Assembly (NCBI RefSeq): GCF_036855935.1
Contig: NZ_JASPFK010000001.1
Location: forward strand, 3,412,501-3,476,500
Origin: Sphingomonas sp. LR60
Lineage (GTDB): Bacteria; Pseudomonadota; Alphaproteobacteria; Sphingomonadales; Sphingomonadaceae
Length of the DNA: 64,000 nt
Direction: 5' to 3'
Part shown: in pieces, positions 32,018 to 40,829 of the stretch
How positions within the stretch are numbered: the first letter of the stretch is position 1
How the letters are laid out: each line of letters starts with the position of its first letter
Notes under the pieces: model-generated
The model's database searches: none
Seen by the model: the letters and a program-made list of their open reading frames with translations, nothing else
What the model was told of the DNA's origin: nothing
Program-made: the position numbers and the translations under genes

Positions 32018-32112
32018 GGCGGCGATGTGGCGCGTGCGGCGCGCGGGATCAAGCGCGCAGGACGAAAGCGATCGTTTCGGGCGGGATAGGTGGAGGGCGC
32101 CCTCCTCCCACT

Positions 32113-32206
32113 CGTCATTCCGGCGGAGGCGGAAATCAAGACGCGCAGGTCATCGCAAGGGCCGAAAGGTCAGGACGTCTGGATCCCCGCCTTCGCGGGG
32201 ATGACG
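32113..32206. repeat. Palindromic repeat, family A
   Basis: Arms CGTCATTCCGGCGGAGGCGG (slightly diverged) and CCCCGCCTTCGCGGGGATGACG face each other across about 50 bp, between the aspartyl/asparaginyl hydroxylase and nfuA. It probably forms a large hairpin in the read-through transcript. Confidence 0.8.
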
Positions 32207-32230
32207 ATTGTGGTCTGGCGCAGATCGGCC

Positions 32231-33031
32231 TCAGCCGTCCAGCTGCCCCAGCGCCGCGTTCCATTTGGCGATGTTCGCGCGCGCTTCCTGGACGAAGGCG
32301 GAGCGTCGGACCGCGCCGAGAAACAGGTCCGCGGCCCATTTGCCGGGACGCCGCAGCGGACGCTCGAACTGGATCAGCAGCACCACGCGCGTGCCCTCGG
32401 TATCGTTCCAGACCTCATGGTCATAGGTGTCGTCGAACACCAACGTCTCGCCTTCCGACCAGCGGACGATCCGGTCGCCGACGCGCATCCGCACGTCGCC
32501 ATCGCGCGGGACGATCAGTGCGAGGTGGCAGGTGATGAGCCCCTTCGTCACGCCGCGATGCGGCGGAATGTGCGTGCCCGGCGCGAGAATCGAAAAGAAG
32601 GCGGTGGCAAGTCCCGGCACGCGCGCCAGCACGTCGCGGGTGCGCGGGCAACGAGTCAGATTGTCGTCGATCCGATAACCGTAACCCCACAGGAAATAGG
32701 ACCGCCACTTGCCGACCTCGGCAATCGCGCGATGATCGGGCGAGATGGTGGCGAGGCTCGGGGCGGCGTTGCCGACCAGCGCGACCGCGCGCGCCTCGGC
32801 AAGCACGTCGTGCCAGCGATCGCGGAGCAGCGCGGTCCAGGCGAAATCGCGCACGTCGAGCACCGGCGAATTGGCGACCAGCGACGATCCCGCGATCAGC
32901 CGGTCAAAGGTGCCGCGCAGCCGCTTTCCGACTCGCACCGGCCACGGCCGGCCGCAGTCGGCGACCAGCACCGACGATGATAGCGCGACCAGCGATCCCG
33001 ATGCGGCAATTCTCAGACCCGACCTCATCAT
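32231..33031 (-). CDS. Aspartyl/asparaginyl beta-hydroxylase family dioxygenase (LpxO-like)
   Basis: An Fe(II)/2-oxoglutarate dioxygenase of the AspH family; bacterial members include LpxO, which hydroxylates lipid A acyl chains. It has 266 residues. The iron ligands lie in THIPPHRGVTKGLITCHLAL (first histidine) and FDDTYDHEVWND (second histidine), with RVVLLIQFERPLR after. The N-terminal 30 residues are moderately hydrophobic. Whether it acts on lipid A, a peptide or a small molecule is not clear. Confidence 0.85.
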   Translation of the reverse strand: MMRSGLRIAASGSLVALSSSVLVADCGRPWPVRVGKRLRGTFDRLIAGSSLVANSPVLDVRDFAWTALLRDRWHDVLAEARAVALVGNAAPSLATISPDHRAIAEVGKWRSYFLWGYGYRIDDNLTRCPRTRDVLARVPGLATAFFSILAPGTHIPPHRGVTKGLITCHLALIVPRDGDVRMRVGDRIVRWSEGETLVFDDTYDHEVWNDTEGTRVVLLIQFERPLRRPGKWAADLFLGAVRRSAFVQEARANIAKWNAALGQLDG

Positions 33032-33176
33032 CTACTTTTCGTTCAGTCATTTACCCGCCTTCGGGGAACGGGAAGGCGCCGAGTAAACCCGCATCGCGGC
33101 CAGAACGTGGCGCACAACGGCGAAGGAAAGGCGGGCGGGCGTTGCCGCGCGCCCCGCCCGTCCCTACACTCAGCGA

Positions 33177-36089
33177 ATGCATCCTTATTCGCGCGTGCTC
33201 GCGAAGCCGCTCGTCGCCCTCCTGCTCGTCTCCGTCGCGCTGCCGCTCCCCGCGCAGCAGCGTGCGCGGCGCGCGCCGGTCGCCACCGACACCGTCCCCA
33301 CGCAGGCGACCGCGCCGATCACGGTCGATACCCGGCCGTGGCTGTTCGCCGATTCGGATATCCCGCCCGACACCAACTGGCACTTCGGCGCGCTACCCAG
33401 CGGGTTGCGCTATGCGGTGCGGCGCAACTCGGTGCCGCCGGGGCAGGTCGCGGTGCGCGTCCGCATCGACGCGGGGTCGTTGTATGAGACCGACGCCGAA
33501 CAGGGCTTCGCGCATCTGATCGAGCATCTGTCGTTCCGTGGCTCGAAATACGTTCCGGACGGCGAAGCCAAGCGCGTGTGGCAGCGGTTCGGCGCGACGT
33601 TCGGCAGCGACTCCAACGCTTCGACCACTCCGACGCAGACCGTCTACAAGCTCGATTTGCCCGGCGCGACCGACGTCAAGCTCGACGAGAGCCTCAAGAT
33701 CTTCTCGGGCATGATGGCCGCGCCCGCGATCAGCGACGCCGGGCTCGCCGCCGAGCGCCCGGCGGTGCTCGCCGAACAGCGCGAAGCGCCGGGGCCGCAG
33801 GTCCGGTACGGCGACACGCTGCGCCAGACGTTCTTCGCCGGGCAGCCGCTCGCCAGCCGCTCGCCGATCGGGACGATCAAGACGCTGGAGGCGGCGAACC
33901 CGGCCAGCGTGCAGGCGTTCCATGACAAATGGTATCGCCCGTCGCGGGCGGTGGTCATCATCTCGGGCGATATCGACCCCGATGTCGCCGCCAAGCTGGT
34001 GGTCAAGAATTTCGGCGGCTGGCAGGGCAAGGGCGCCAACCCCGCCGATCCCGATTTCGGCACGCCGCAAACCGGCGAGCCGGTCGCCAAGACCATCGCC
34101 GAGCCGTCGCTGCCGCCGATCGTCGCCACCGCGGTGCTGCGCCCATGGAAATATCAGAGCGACACGATCATCTTCAACCAGAAGCGGATGGTCGACCAGC
34201 TTGCGATGCGGCTCATCAACCGTCGACTGGAGACGCGTGCACGCGCCGGGGGCAGCTTCCTGCAGGCGTCAGTCAACCTCGACGACGTATCGCGCTCCGC
34301 CAACGGCACCTTCACCAACGTCATCCCGATCGGCACCGACTGGGAAGCCGCGCTGAAGGACGTCCGCGCCGTGATCGCCGATGCGATGGCGACTCCGCCG
34401 ACGCAGGGTGAGATCGACCGCGAGCTGGCCGAGTTCGACGCCGCGATGAAGAACGACGTCGACACCGCGCGGGTCGAGGCGGGGGCGAAGCAGGCGGACG
34501 ACATGGTCAGCGCGCTGGATATCCGCGAGACGGTCGCGGGGCCGCAGACCAGCTACGACATCCTGAAGCAGGCGCGCACGAAGGGCATGTTCACCCCGGC
34601 CGCGATCGTCGAATCGACCAACCGGCTGTTCAAGGGCGACGCGAACCGCGCCCTGGTCAACACCCGCACACCCGATGCGGGCGCAGCGGCGAAGCTGGCG
34701 GCGGCGATGAAGGCCGACGTCTCGAAGCTGGCCGGCAAGCGCACGCAGCAGGCGGCGGTCGACTTCTCGCGCGTCCCGAAGCTTGGGCAGCCGGGCAAGT
34801 CGGTCGCGCAGGCGCGGGTCGGGGATCCGCCGATGGAGCAGGTGACGTTCGCCAATGGCGTGCGCGCGCTGATCTATCCCAATGCCTCCGAGACGGGGCG
34901 CGTCTATCTGCGCGTGCGATTCGGGCGCGGATATCAGGCGCTGCCGTCCGATCGGCCGACACCGGCATGGGCGGGTGACAGTGCGCTGATCGCCAGCGGC
35001 ATCGGCACGCTCGACCAGAGCGATCTCGACCAGCTCACCACCGGTCGCCGGATGGGGCTGGATTTCGACATCAGCGACGATGCGTTCCTGTTCGGCGCGC
35101 AGACGACGCCGGGCGATTATGCCGACAATCTCACGTTGATGGCGGCGAAGCTGGCCGCGCCACGCTGGGACAAGGCGCCGGTGGCGCGCGCGCGCGCGGC
35201 GATGCTGGCGGGCTATGCCGGGCTGTCGTCGTCCCCCGACGGTGTGCTGGCGCGGGATCTGGAGGGACTTCTGCGCGATGGCGATCCGCGCTGGGGCACG
35301 CCGACGCTCGAGCAGATCGAGAAGCTCGACGCCGCATCGTTCAAGAAACTGTGGCAGCCGCTGCTGGGGACCGGGCCGATCGAGGTCGACATCTTCGGCG
35401 ACGTGAAGGGTGACGAAGCGATCGCAGCGGTGGCGAAGAGCTTCGGCGCGTTGAAGGCCCGGCGAGCGGACGACGCACGTTCGCCAACGGTGCGCTTCCC
35501 CGCGCATGTCGCGCAGCCGGTGCTGCGCACCCACGACGGCGACGACAATCAGGCGGCGGCGGTGATCGCATGGCCGACCGGCGGCGGATCGGCGGATCAT
35601 GCCGAACAGCGGCGGCTCGACGTGCTGGCGGCCGTCTTCAACGACCGCCTGTTCGACCGGCTGCGCTCGGTGGCAGGGGCGAGTTATTCGCCGAGCGCGC
35701 AGAGCCAGTGGCCAGTCGGGCAACTCGGCGGCGGACGACTGCTCGCGATCGGCAAGGTCGCGCCCGACAAGGTGCCGTTGTTCTTCGAGCTGTCGCGCCA
35801 GATCGCGAGCGAACTGGTCGCGACACCGGTCAGCGAGGACGAACTGCGCCGCACGATCGTGCCGATGCTCCAATATATGGCGCGCGCCTCGTCGGGGAAC
35901 CAGTTCTGGATGCTCCAGACCAGCGGCGGGACGTTCGATCCCAAGCGGATCGAAGCGAGCCAGAGCTTGGTGAGCGACTTCACGACGATCACCCCGGCGC
36001 TGTTGCAGGCGACGGCGGCGAAGTATCTGAAGCCGGAGAAGGATTGGACGATGGCGGTGGTGCCGAAGGGGGCTGCGGCAGCGAAGTAA
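33177..36089 (+). CDS. Secreted M16-family (insulinase-like) zinc peptidase
   Basis: A 970-residue periplasmic or outer-membrane-associated pitrilysin-type peptidase with two tandem M16 halves. The N-terminal signal is VLAKPLVALLLVSVALPLPA. The inverted zinc motif HLIEH is at residues 113-117 (AHLIEHLSFRGSKYVPDGE). The second half begins around residue 550 and carries the R/Y substrate-binding region near SVAGASYSP (about residue 830). Upstream, 145 bp separate it from the divergent hydroxylase gene. Its targets are unknown. Such proteins often degrade transit or signal peptides, or are linked to TonB systems. Confidence 0.92.
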   Translation: MHPYSRVLAKPLVALLLVSVALPLPAQQRARRAPVATDTVPTQATAPITVDTRPWLFADSDIPPDTNWHFGALPSGLRYAVRRNSVPPGQVAVRVRIDAGSLYETDAEQGFAHLIEHLSFRGSKYVPDGEAKRVWQRFGATFGSDSNASTTPTQTVYKLDLPGATDVKLDESLKIFSGMMAAPAISDAGLAAERPAVLAEQREAPGPQVRYGDTLRQTFFAGQPLASRSPIGTIKTLEAANPASVQAFHDKWYRPSRAVVIISGDIDPDVAAKLVVKNFGGWQGKGANPADPDFGTPQTGEPVAKTIAEPSLPPIVATAVLRPWKYQSDTIIFNQKRMVDQLAMRLINRRLETRARAGGSFLQASVNLDDVSRSANGTFTNVIPIGTDWEAALKDVRAVIADAMATPPTQGEIDRELAEFDAAMKNDVDTARVEAGAKQADDMVSALDIRETVAGPQTSYDILKQARTKGMFTPAAIVESTNRLFKGDANRALVNTRTPDAGAAAKLAAAMKADVSKLAGKRTQQAAVDFSRVPKLGQPGKSVAQARVGDPPMEQVTFANGVRALIYPNASETGRVYLRVRFGRGYQALPSDRPTPAWAGDSALIASGIGTLDQSDLDQLTTGRRMGLDFDISDDAFLFGAQTTPGDYADNLTLMAAKLAAPRWDKAPVARARAAMLAGYAGLSSSPDGVLARDLEGLLRDGDPRWGTPTLEQIEKLDAASFKKLWQPLLGTGPIEVDIFGDVKGDEAIAAVAKSFGALKARRADDARSPTVRFPAHVAQPVLRTHDGDDNQAAAVIAWPTGGGSADHAEQRRLDVLAAVFNDRLFDRLRSVAGASYSPSAQSQWPVGQLGGGRLLAIGKVAPDKVPLFFELSRQIASELVATPVSEDELRRTIVPMLQYMARASSGNQFWMLQTSGGTFDPKRIEASQSLVSDFTTITPALLQATAAKYLKPEKDWTMAVVPKGAAAAK

Positions 36090-36093
36090 ACAC

Positions 36094-36228
36094 CGCCGTC
36101 GCCCCTGCGCAGGCAGGGGTATCGCTGTTTCTTGCGTCGGTCTGCTCGACACACCGAGCATCGCTTATGTGTCAGATGTTGCGTGGCACGACACAGATAT
36201 GGGCCCCTGCCGGCGCAGGGGCGACGGT
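36094..36228. repeat. Palindromic repeat, family C
   Basis: Arms GCCGTCGCCCCTGCGCAGGC and GCCGGCGCAGGGGCGACGGT face each other over 135 bp between convergent genes, 5 bp after the M16 peptidase stop. The pattern matches 21451 and 60323. Confidence 0.82.
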
Positions 36229-36242
36229 TGGCTCGGCCACGT

Positions 36243-36545
36243 TCAGGCCAGCAGTTTCGGCCCGTCCTTCTGCAACTTCGCCCGCAATTGTTCGCCGAAC
36301 ATCCCGAGCAGCCCGGGCAGTTCGAACAGCGCGTGGACGTTGCGGTCGGTGACGTCGAGCCGCACCGCGACGCGCTGTCCCATGCCCTCGACGGTGAAGT
36401 GCAGCGTGTTGGCGTCCCAGCGATGCTCGGTGACGCGCCCGCCGGGTAGATAGCCGGCGAGCTTGTCGAAGCCGCCGTCGATCCGCGACCGCGCGCCGGC
36501 GACGCCGAGCTGGTGCGGCAGGTCCACTTCGATCGGAGTGCTCAT
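36243..36545 (-). CDS. Polyhydroxyalkanoic acid system family protein (PHA_gran_rgn)
   Basis: A 100-residue protein of the putative PHA granule-associated family (PF09650 type). It begins MSTPIEVDLPHQLGVAGARS and contains GGFDKLAGYLPGGRVTEHRW and FTVEGMGQRVAVRLDVTD. The function is unproven; association with PHA granules is assumed from family naming. The phaC and phasin genes are 25 kb away in this window, so it is not in a PHA operon here. The ATG is at 36545, divergent from lnt. Confidence 0.85.
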   Translation of the reverse strand: MSTPIEVDLPHQLGVAGARSRIDGGFDKLAGYLPGGRVTEHRWDANTLHFTVEGMGQRVAVRLDVTDRNVHALFELPGLLGMFGEQLRAKLQKDGPKLLA

Positions 36546-36629
36546 GCGTTCCATCCATGACGTGTCATGCTTCACTGATACGCCTCGCAACCGTCATCGT
36601 CACGCCCTACCTCGCGTGGATGGCTTGCG

Positions 36630-38249
36630 ATGAGGCGCGGAGCGTCGCAGGAGACGGCTGTTCCCCGCGGCAAAGGATGCGCTGCCCTGTCCTATTGTTC
36701 CTCGATCGAAGCGTTTCCGCGGCGTTATCCGGCGCTGGCCGCATCGTTGCTGGGCGTCGCCGCGGCGTGCGGGTTCGCGCCGCTGGAATATTGGTGGCTG
36801 GCGATCGCCGCCTTCGCCGGCTGGATCGCGCTGGTCCATGCCGCACCGACGCGCGGCCAGGCGCTGTGGCGCGGCTGGGCGTTCGGGGTCGGGCATTTCA
36901 CGATCAACGACAATTGGTTCCAGCACGCCTTCACCTTCCAGGACCAGATGCCGCACTGGCTGGGCTATGCCGCACCGTTCGCGCTCGCGCTGTACCTCGC
37001 GGTATTTCCAGCGCTTTGTGCGGGGCTGGCATGGCGCGGACGCGCACCATGGGTCGATGCCGGGTTCGTGCTGCTGTTCGGCGCGTGCTGGATCCTGACC
37101 GAATGGATGCGGAGCTGGCTGTTCACCGGTTATGCCTGGGACCCGCTGGCGGCGATATGGGTGCCGGTGCAGCCGGTAGCGTGGCTGGCGACATTGGTGG
37201 GGACATATGCGCTGTCCGGGCTCACCGTCGTCGCGGCCGGCGGCTTGTTGTTATTGCCGGCGGGGCGCAAACAAATCGCCGTCGGGATCGTCGCCTTCGC
37301 GATAATAACACTCGCCGTGCTGGTGAGTTACCGATCGGGAGCGGCATCGTTCCCAGCGGATGCGCCGAAACTCGTCGTCGTGCAGCCCAACGTCCCGCAG
37401 GATCAGCGCGGCGAGAGCGACCAGGCGATGATGCTGGCGCGGCTGTTGCGGCTGTCGGGCACGCCGGGCGCCGCGCCGCGGCTGGTGATGTGGCCCGAAG
37501 GGGTGATCCGCGACTTCATCGAGGATGATTATCCCTATTGGGTGTACGGAAATACCAGCCCGTGGTTGACGCGGGAGCGGATGGCGTCGGTGCTGGGCGC
37601 GCGCGACATGCTGCTGACCGGCGGCACCGCGCTGCAATTCGACAGCAAGGGCGAGGTGACGACCGCGAGCAATTCGGTGTTCGCGCTCGATGCGCGCGGG
37701 CGGATTCGCGGACGCTACGACAAGGCGCATCTGGTGCCCTATGGCGAGTATCTGCCGATGCCGTGGCTGCTCAGGCCGCTGGGGCTGTCGCGGCTGGTGC
37801 CGGGCGACATGGACTTCGCGCCGGGCCCGGGGCCGCGGACGATGGCGGTGCCGGGGTTCGGCGCGATCGGGATGCAGCTTTGCTACGAGATCATCTTCTC
37901 GGGCGAGGTCACCGATCCGGCCCAGCGCCCGCGGCTGATCTTCAATCCATCGAACGACGCGTGGTTCGGCAATTGGGGCTCGCCGCAGTTCCTCGCCCAG
38001 GCCCGGCTGCGCGCGATCGAAGAAGGGCTGCCCGTCATTCGCGACACGCCGACCGGCATCTCCGCGGTGATCGCCGCCGATGGCGCAGTGCTCGCGACCG
38101 TCCCGCGTGACGTCAGCGGCGCGATCGTCGTGCCGATCCCGCCGGCCCATGCCCCCACCTTGTTCTCGCGGCTCGGCAATTGGGCGGCGTTGCTGGTCGG
38201 CGCGGTACTAACGCTCGTCGCATTTGCGTTGCGACGCCGATCGCGGTAA
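36630..38249 (+). CDS. lnt: Apolipoprotein N-acyltransferase
   Basis: Transfers a third acyl chain to the N-terminal cysteine of outer-membrane lipoproteins, at the inner membrane. It has 539 residues: an N-terminal block of about six hydrophobic helices (for example YPALAASLLGVAAACGFAPL), then a nitrilase-like domain. The nitrilase catalytic residues are the glutamate in MWPEGVIRD, the lysine in KAHLVPYGEYLP and the cysteine in LCYEIIFSGE. The first 25 residues look unlike the family, so the true start could be later. The C-terminus is a last helix and an RRRSR tail. It is separated from corC, its common partner. Confidence 0.93.
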   Translation: MRRGASQETAVPRGKGCAALSYCSSIEAFPRRYPALAASLLGVAAACGFAPLEYWWLAIAAFAGWIALVHAAPTRGQALWRGWAFGVGHFTINDNWFQHAFTFQDQMPHWLGYAAPFALALYLAVFPALCAGLAWRGRAPWVDAGFVLLFGACWILTEWMRSWLFTGYAWDPLAAIWVPVQPVAWLATLVGTYALSGLTVVAAGGLLLLPAGRKQIAVGIVAFAIITLAVLVSYRSGAASFPADAPKLVVVQPNVPQDQRGESDQAMMLARLLRLSGTPGAAPRLVMWPEGVIRDFIEDDYPYWVYGNTSPWLTRERMASVLGARDMLLTGGTALQFDSKGEVTTASNSVFALDARGRIRGRYDKAHLVPYGEYLPMPWLLRPLGLSRLVPGDMDFAPGPGPRTMAVPGFGAIGMQLCYEIIFSGEVTDPAQRPRLIFNPSNDAWFGNWGSPQFLAQARLRAIEEGLPVIRDTPTGISAVIAADGAVLATVPRDVSGAIVVPIPPAHAPTLFSRLGNWAALLVGAVLTLVAFALRRRSR

Positions 38250-38275
38250 CGACATAAAGCTATCTTTATATCGTT
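38248..38275. promoter_or_regulatory. Candidate methionine-regulon operator before metK
   Basis: A 12-bp inverted repeat, AACGACATAAAG then CTAT then CTTTATATCGTT, has one mismatch and overlaps the lnt stop. It lies 16 bp before the metK ATG. The AT-rich core, ATAAAG-CTAT-CTTTAT, stands out in a GC-rich region. ArsR-family regulators of methionine and SAM genes (SahR, SamR) are known in proteobacteria, so an operator for such a regulator is a fair inference. A transcript hairpin is an alternative. Confidence 0.6.
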
Positions 38276-38291
38276 ATCTCCCGGAGCCTCC

Positions 38292-39509
38292 ATGCGTCAG
38301 TCGTTCATCTTCACGTCCGAGTCGGTGTCCGAAGGCCACCCCGACAAGGTCGCGGATCAGATTTCGGATTCGATCGTCGACTTGTTCCTGTCCAAGGACC
38401 CCGAGGCGCGCGTGGCGTGCGAGACGCTGACCACCACGCAGCTGGTGGTGCTGGCGGGCGAAATCCGCGGCAAGGGCGTGTACGAGAACGACCAATGGGC
38501 GCCGGGCATCGAGGAAGAGATCGAGGCGACCGTCCGCGCGACCGTGAAGCGCATCGGCTATGAGCAGTCGGGGTTCCACTGGAACGAGTTCCGCTTCCTC
38601 AACGAGCTGCACGGCCAGTCGGCGCATATCGCGATGGGCGTCGACGAGAGCGGCAACAAGGACGAGGGCGCGGGCGACCAGGGCATCATGTTCGGTTATG
38701 CGACCGACGAGACCCCGGGCCTGATGCCCGCGACGCTGTATTACAGCCACAAGATCCTCGAGCAGATGGCCGCCGATCGCCATTCGGGCGCGGCACCGTT
38801 CCTCGAGCCGGACGCCAAGAGCCAGGTGACGTTGCAATATGAGAACGGCGTCCCGGTCAAGGCGACCGCGCTGGTCGTCTCGACGCAGCATACGCCCGGC
38901 TATTGCGAGAAGGGCGACAATGCCGACGCCGCCAAGTACAAGGTCCTGCACGATTACGTGATGGGCGTGTTCAAGAACGTGCTGCCCGACGGCTTCATCG
39001 ACGACGCCACCAAGATCTACATCAACCCGACTGGCCAGTTCGAGATCGGCGGGCCGGACGGCGACGCCGGGGTGACCGGGCGCAAGATCATCGTCGACAC
39101 TTACGGCGGCGCAGCCCCGCACGGCGGCGGCGCGTTCAGCGGCAAGGACCCGACCAAGGTCGACCGTTCGGCGGCCTATGTCGCGCGTTATCTGGCGAAG
39201 AACGTCGTCGCGGCGGGCCTCGCCAAGCGCTGCACGATCCAGCTTTCCTATGCGATCGGCATCGCCGAGCCGCTGTCGGTCTATGTCGACCTGCACGGCA
39301 CCGGGACCGTCGAGGAAGCCAAGCTGGAGGCCGCGCTGCCGCAGCTCGTGCGCCTGACGCCGAAGGGCATTCGCGAGCATCTGTCGCTCAACAAGCCGAT
39401 CTATTCGAAGACCGCCGCCTATGGGCATTTCGGCCGCGACGCCGAGGGTGATCTGTTCACCTGGGAAAAGACCGACCTGGTCGACGCCCTGAAGAACGCC
39501 GTCGCCTGA
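38292..39509 (+). CDS. metK: S-adenosylmethionine synthetase
   Basis: Makes S-adenosylmethionine from methionine and ATP. It has 405 residues. The start [20 protein letters not shown] contains the ATP-binding histidine and magnesium ligand region. [18 protein letters not shown] and [19 protein letters not shown] are family signatures. A GGAG ribosome binding site lies 7-10 bp upstream, and a 28-bp palindrome precedes it. The gene ends before a palindromic repeat. Confidence 0.98.
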   Translation: MRQSFIFTSESVSEGHPDKVADQISDSIVDLFLSKDPEARVACETLTTTQLVVLAGEIRGKGVYENDQWAPGIEEEIEATVRATVKRIGYEQSGFHWNEFRFLNELHGQSAHIAMGVDESGNKDEGAGDQGIMFGYATDETPGLMPATLYYSHKILEQMAADRHSGAAPFLEPDAKSQVTLQYENGVPVKATALVVSTQHTPGYCEKGDNADAAKYKVLHDYVMGVFKNVLPDGFIDDATKIYINPTGQFEIGGPDGDAGVTGRKIIVDTYGGAAPHGGGAFSGKDPTKVDRSAAYVARYLAKNVVAAGLAKRCTIQLSYAIGIAEPLSVYVDLHGTGTVEEAKLEAALPQLVRLTPKGIREHLSLNKPIYSKTAAYGHFGRDAEGDLFTWEKTDLVDALKNAVA

Positions 39510-39544
39510 TTTCGCGAGGGGTGCTCCATCGGGGCCCCCTTCGT

Positions 39545-39622
39545 CGTCATTGCGAGCGTAGCGAAGCAATTCAGGACGTAATGGTCCGGCTCTGGATTGC
39601 TTCACTGCGCTCGCAATGACGA
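39545..39622. repeat. Palindromic repeat, family B
   Basis: Arms CGTCATTGCGAGCGTAGCGA and GCTTCACTGCGCTCGCAATG face each other over 78 bp in the metK-ruvA gap. The arm sequence is nearly the same as at 17713. Confidence 0.85.
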
Positions 39623-39667
39623 GAGGCGGCGTGACGCGGCCCCCGCTTTGTTCTACCGCCCCTGCCC

Positions 39668-40264
39668 ATGATCGCGCATCTCAAGGGCATCCTGACCTCG
39701 ACCGGCATCGACCATGCGGTGATCGACGTTCACGGGGTCGGCTATCTGGTCGGCGCGTCGGCGCGAACGCTGGCGGCGATCGGACCAGTCGGCGAGGCCG
39801 CGACCCTGTTCACCGAAATGCTGGTTGCCGAGGACTTCATCCGGCTGGTCGGCTTCGCGAGCGCGGCCGAGCGCGACTGGTTCCGGTTGCTGACCGGCGT
39901 GCAGGGCGTTGGCGCGCGCGTGGCGCTGGCGATCCTGTCGGCGCTGGAGCCCGCCGATATCAGCCGCGCGGTGATGGCGCAGGACAAGGCGACGGTCGCG
40001 CGTGCGAATGGCGTCGGACCCAAGCTGGCCGAACGGATCGTGCGCGAGTTGAAGGACAAGGTCGGCGGCGTGGCGCTGGGGCCATCCGCTGCGGCGCAGG
40101 TGGTGCCGGTCGGGGCGTCGTCGGACGCGGTGTCGGCGTTGCTCAACCTCGGGTTCCGACCGGCAGAGGCGGCGGGCGCGGTCGCGGCGGCGGAAGAGGA
40201 GCTGGGAGAAGGCGCGTCGCTCGACGCGCTGGTGCGCCTGGCGTTGCGCAAGGCGGCGAAGTAG
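39668..40264 (+). CDS. ruvA: Holliday junction branch migration protein RuvA
   Basis: A DNA-binding subunit that loads the RuvB motor on Holliday junctions. It has 198 residues: an N-terminal OB fold ([20 protein letters not shown]), two helix-hairpin-helix units ([26 protein letters not shown]), and the C-terminal RuvB-contact domain. The usual partners ruvC (upstream) and ruvB (downstream) are absent; downstream are tandem repeats and an opposing helicase gene. The last residues, ARKAAK-type KAAK then TAG, are duplicated as part of the downstream array. Confidence 0.96.
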   Translation: MIAHLKGILTSTGIDHAVIDVHGVGYLVGASARTLAAIGPVGEAATLFTEMLVAEDFIRLVGFASAAERDWFRLLTGVQGVGARVALAILSALEPADISRAVMAQDKATVARANGVGPKLAERIVRELKDKVGGVALGPSAAAQVVPVGASSDAVSALLNLGFRPAEAAGAVAAAEEELGEGASLDALVRLALRKAAK

Positions 40265-40757
40265 CGGCGTTTCACCATGATCGTCATCCCCGCGAAGGCG
40301 GGGATCCAGATGCGTAGGTCCTCGTAAAGGCCGCTACGTCAGAGGTTCTGGATTCCCGCCTGCGCGGGAATGACGATGGTTGGAGGCGTCGACCCGGTTT
40401 CGCTGTCCGGTCGTGCTGAGCTTGTCGACGCACGTTCGCCAGGCGGCGAAGTAGCGGCGTTTCACCATGATCGTCATCCCCGCGGAGGCGGGGATCCAGA
40501 CGCACAGGTCTTCGTGAAGGCCGCTACGTCAGAGGTTCTGGATTCCCGCCTGCGCGGGAATGACGGTGGTTGGAGGCGCCGTCCCGGTTCGCTGTCTGGT
40601 CGTGCTGAACTTGTCGACGCACGTTTGCCAGGCGGCGAAGTAGCGGCGCTTCACCATGATCGTCATCCCCGCGAAGGCGGGGATCCAGACGCGCGGATCT
40701 TCGTAGAGGCCGCTACGTCAGAGGTTCTGGATTCCCGCCTACGCGGGAATGACGGTT
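40251..40757. repeat. Tandem array of 2.7 copies of ruvA 3' end plus palindromic repeat A
   Basis: A unit of 189-190 bp begins AGGCGGCGAAGTAGCGGCG (the ruvA 3' end with its stop codon) at 40251, 40441 and 40630. Each unit contains one full family-A paired hairpin (40282-40375, 40472-40565, 40661-40754) and, in the first two, a spacer with GGTCGTGCTGA and TTGTCGACGCACGTT. The third copy stops after the palindrome. Copies differ at a handful of positions, so the duplication is not fresh. No gene is supported in 40265-40829; frames there are products of the repeats. Confidence 0.9.
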
Positions 40758-40795
40758 AGGGTGACCGGGCACGACACAAGCCACGGCCGCGAAGA

Positions 40796-40824
40796 AGCGG
40801 GTCCCGGGTCGAGCCCGGGACGAC
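40796..40824. repeat. Half copy of palindromic repeat, family D
   Basis: The single hairpin arm AGCGGGTCCCGGGTCGAGCC then CGGGACGAC lies 6 bp beyond the RhlE-type helicase stop codon. It could act as a 3' hairpin for that gene. Confidence 0.7.
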
Positions 40825-40829
40825 TTAGG

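Noticed and set aside
38248-38291. SAM riboswitch before metK
   Set aside because: Only a simple 12-bp hairpin with a 4-base loop is present, with no pseudoknot or conserved core of known SAM riboswitches; an operator fits better.
40251-40757. CRISPR array
   Set aside because: The repeat unit of about 190 bp contains inverted arms and is near identical across its whole length, with no short repeat plus unique spacer layout.
40370-40759. Open frames of 70-130 codons in the ruvA downstream region
   Set aside because: They are made of the repeated palindrome unit and repeat the same peptide; no ribosome binding site or conserved motif.
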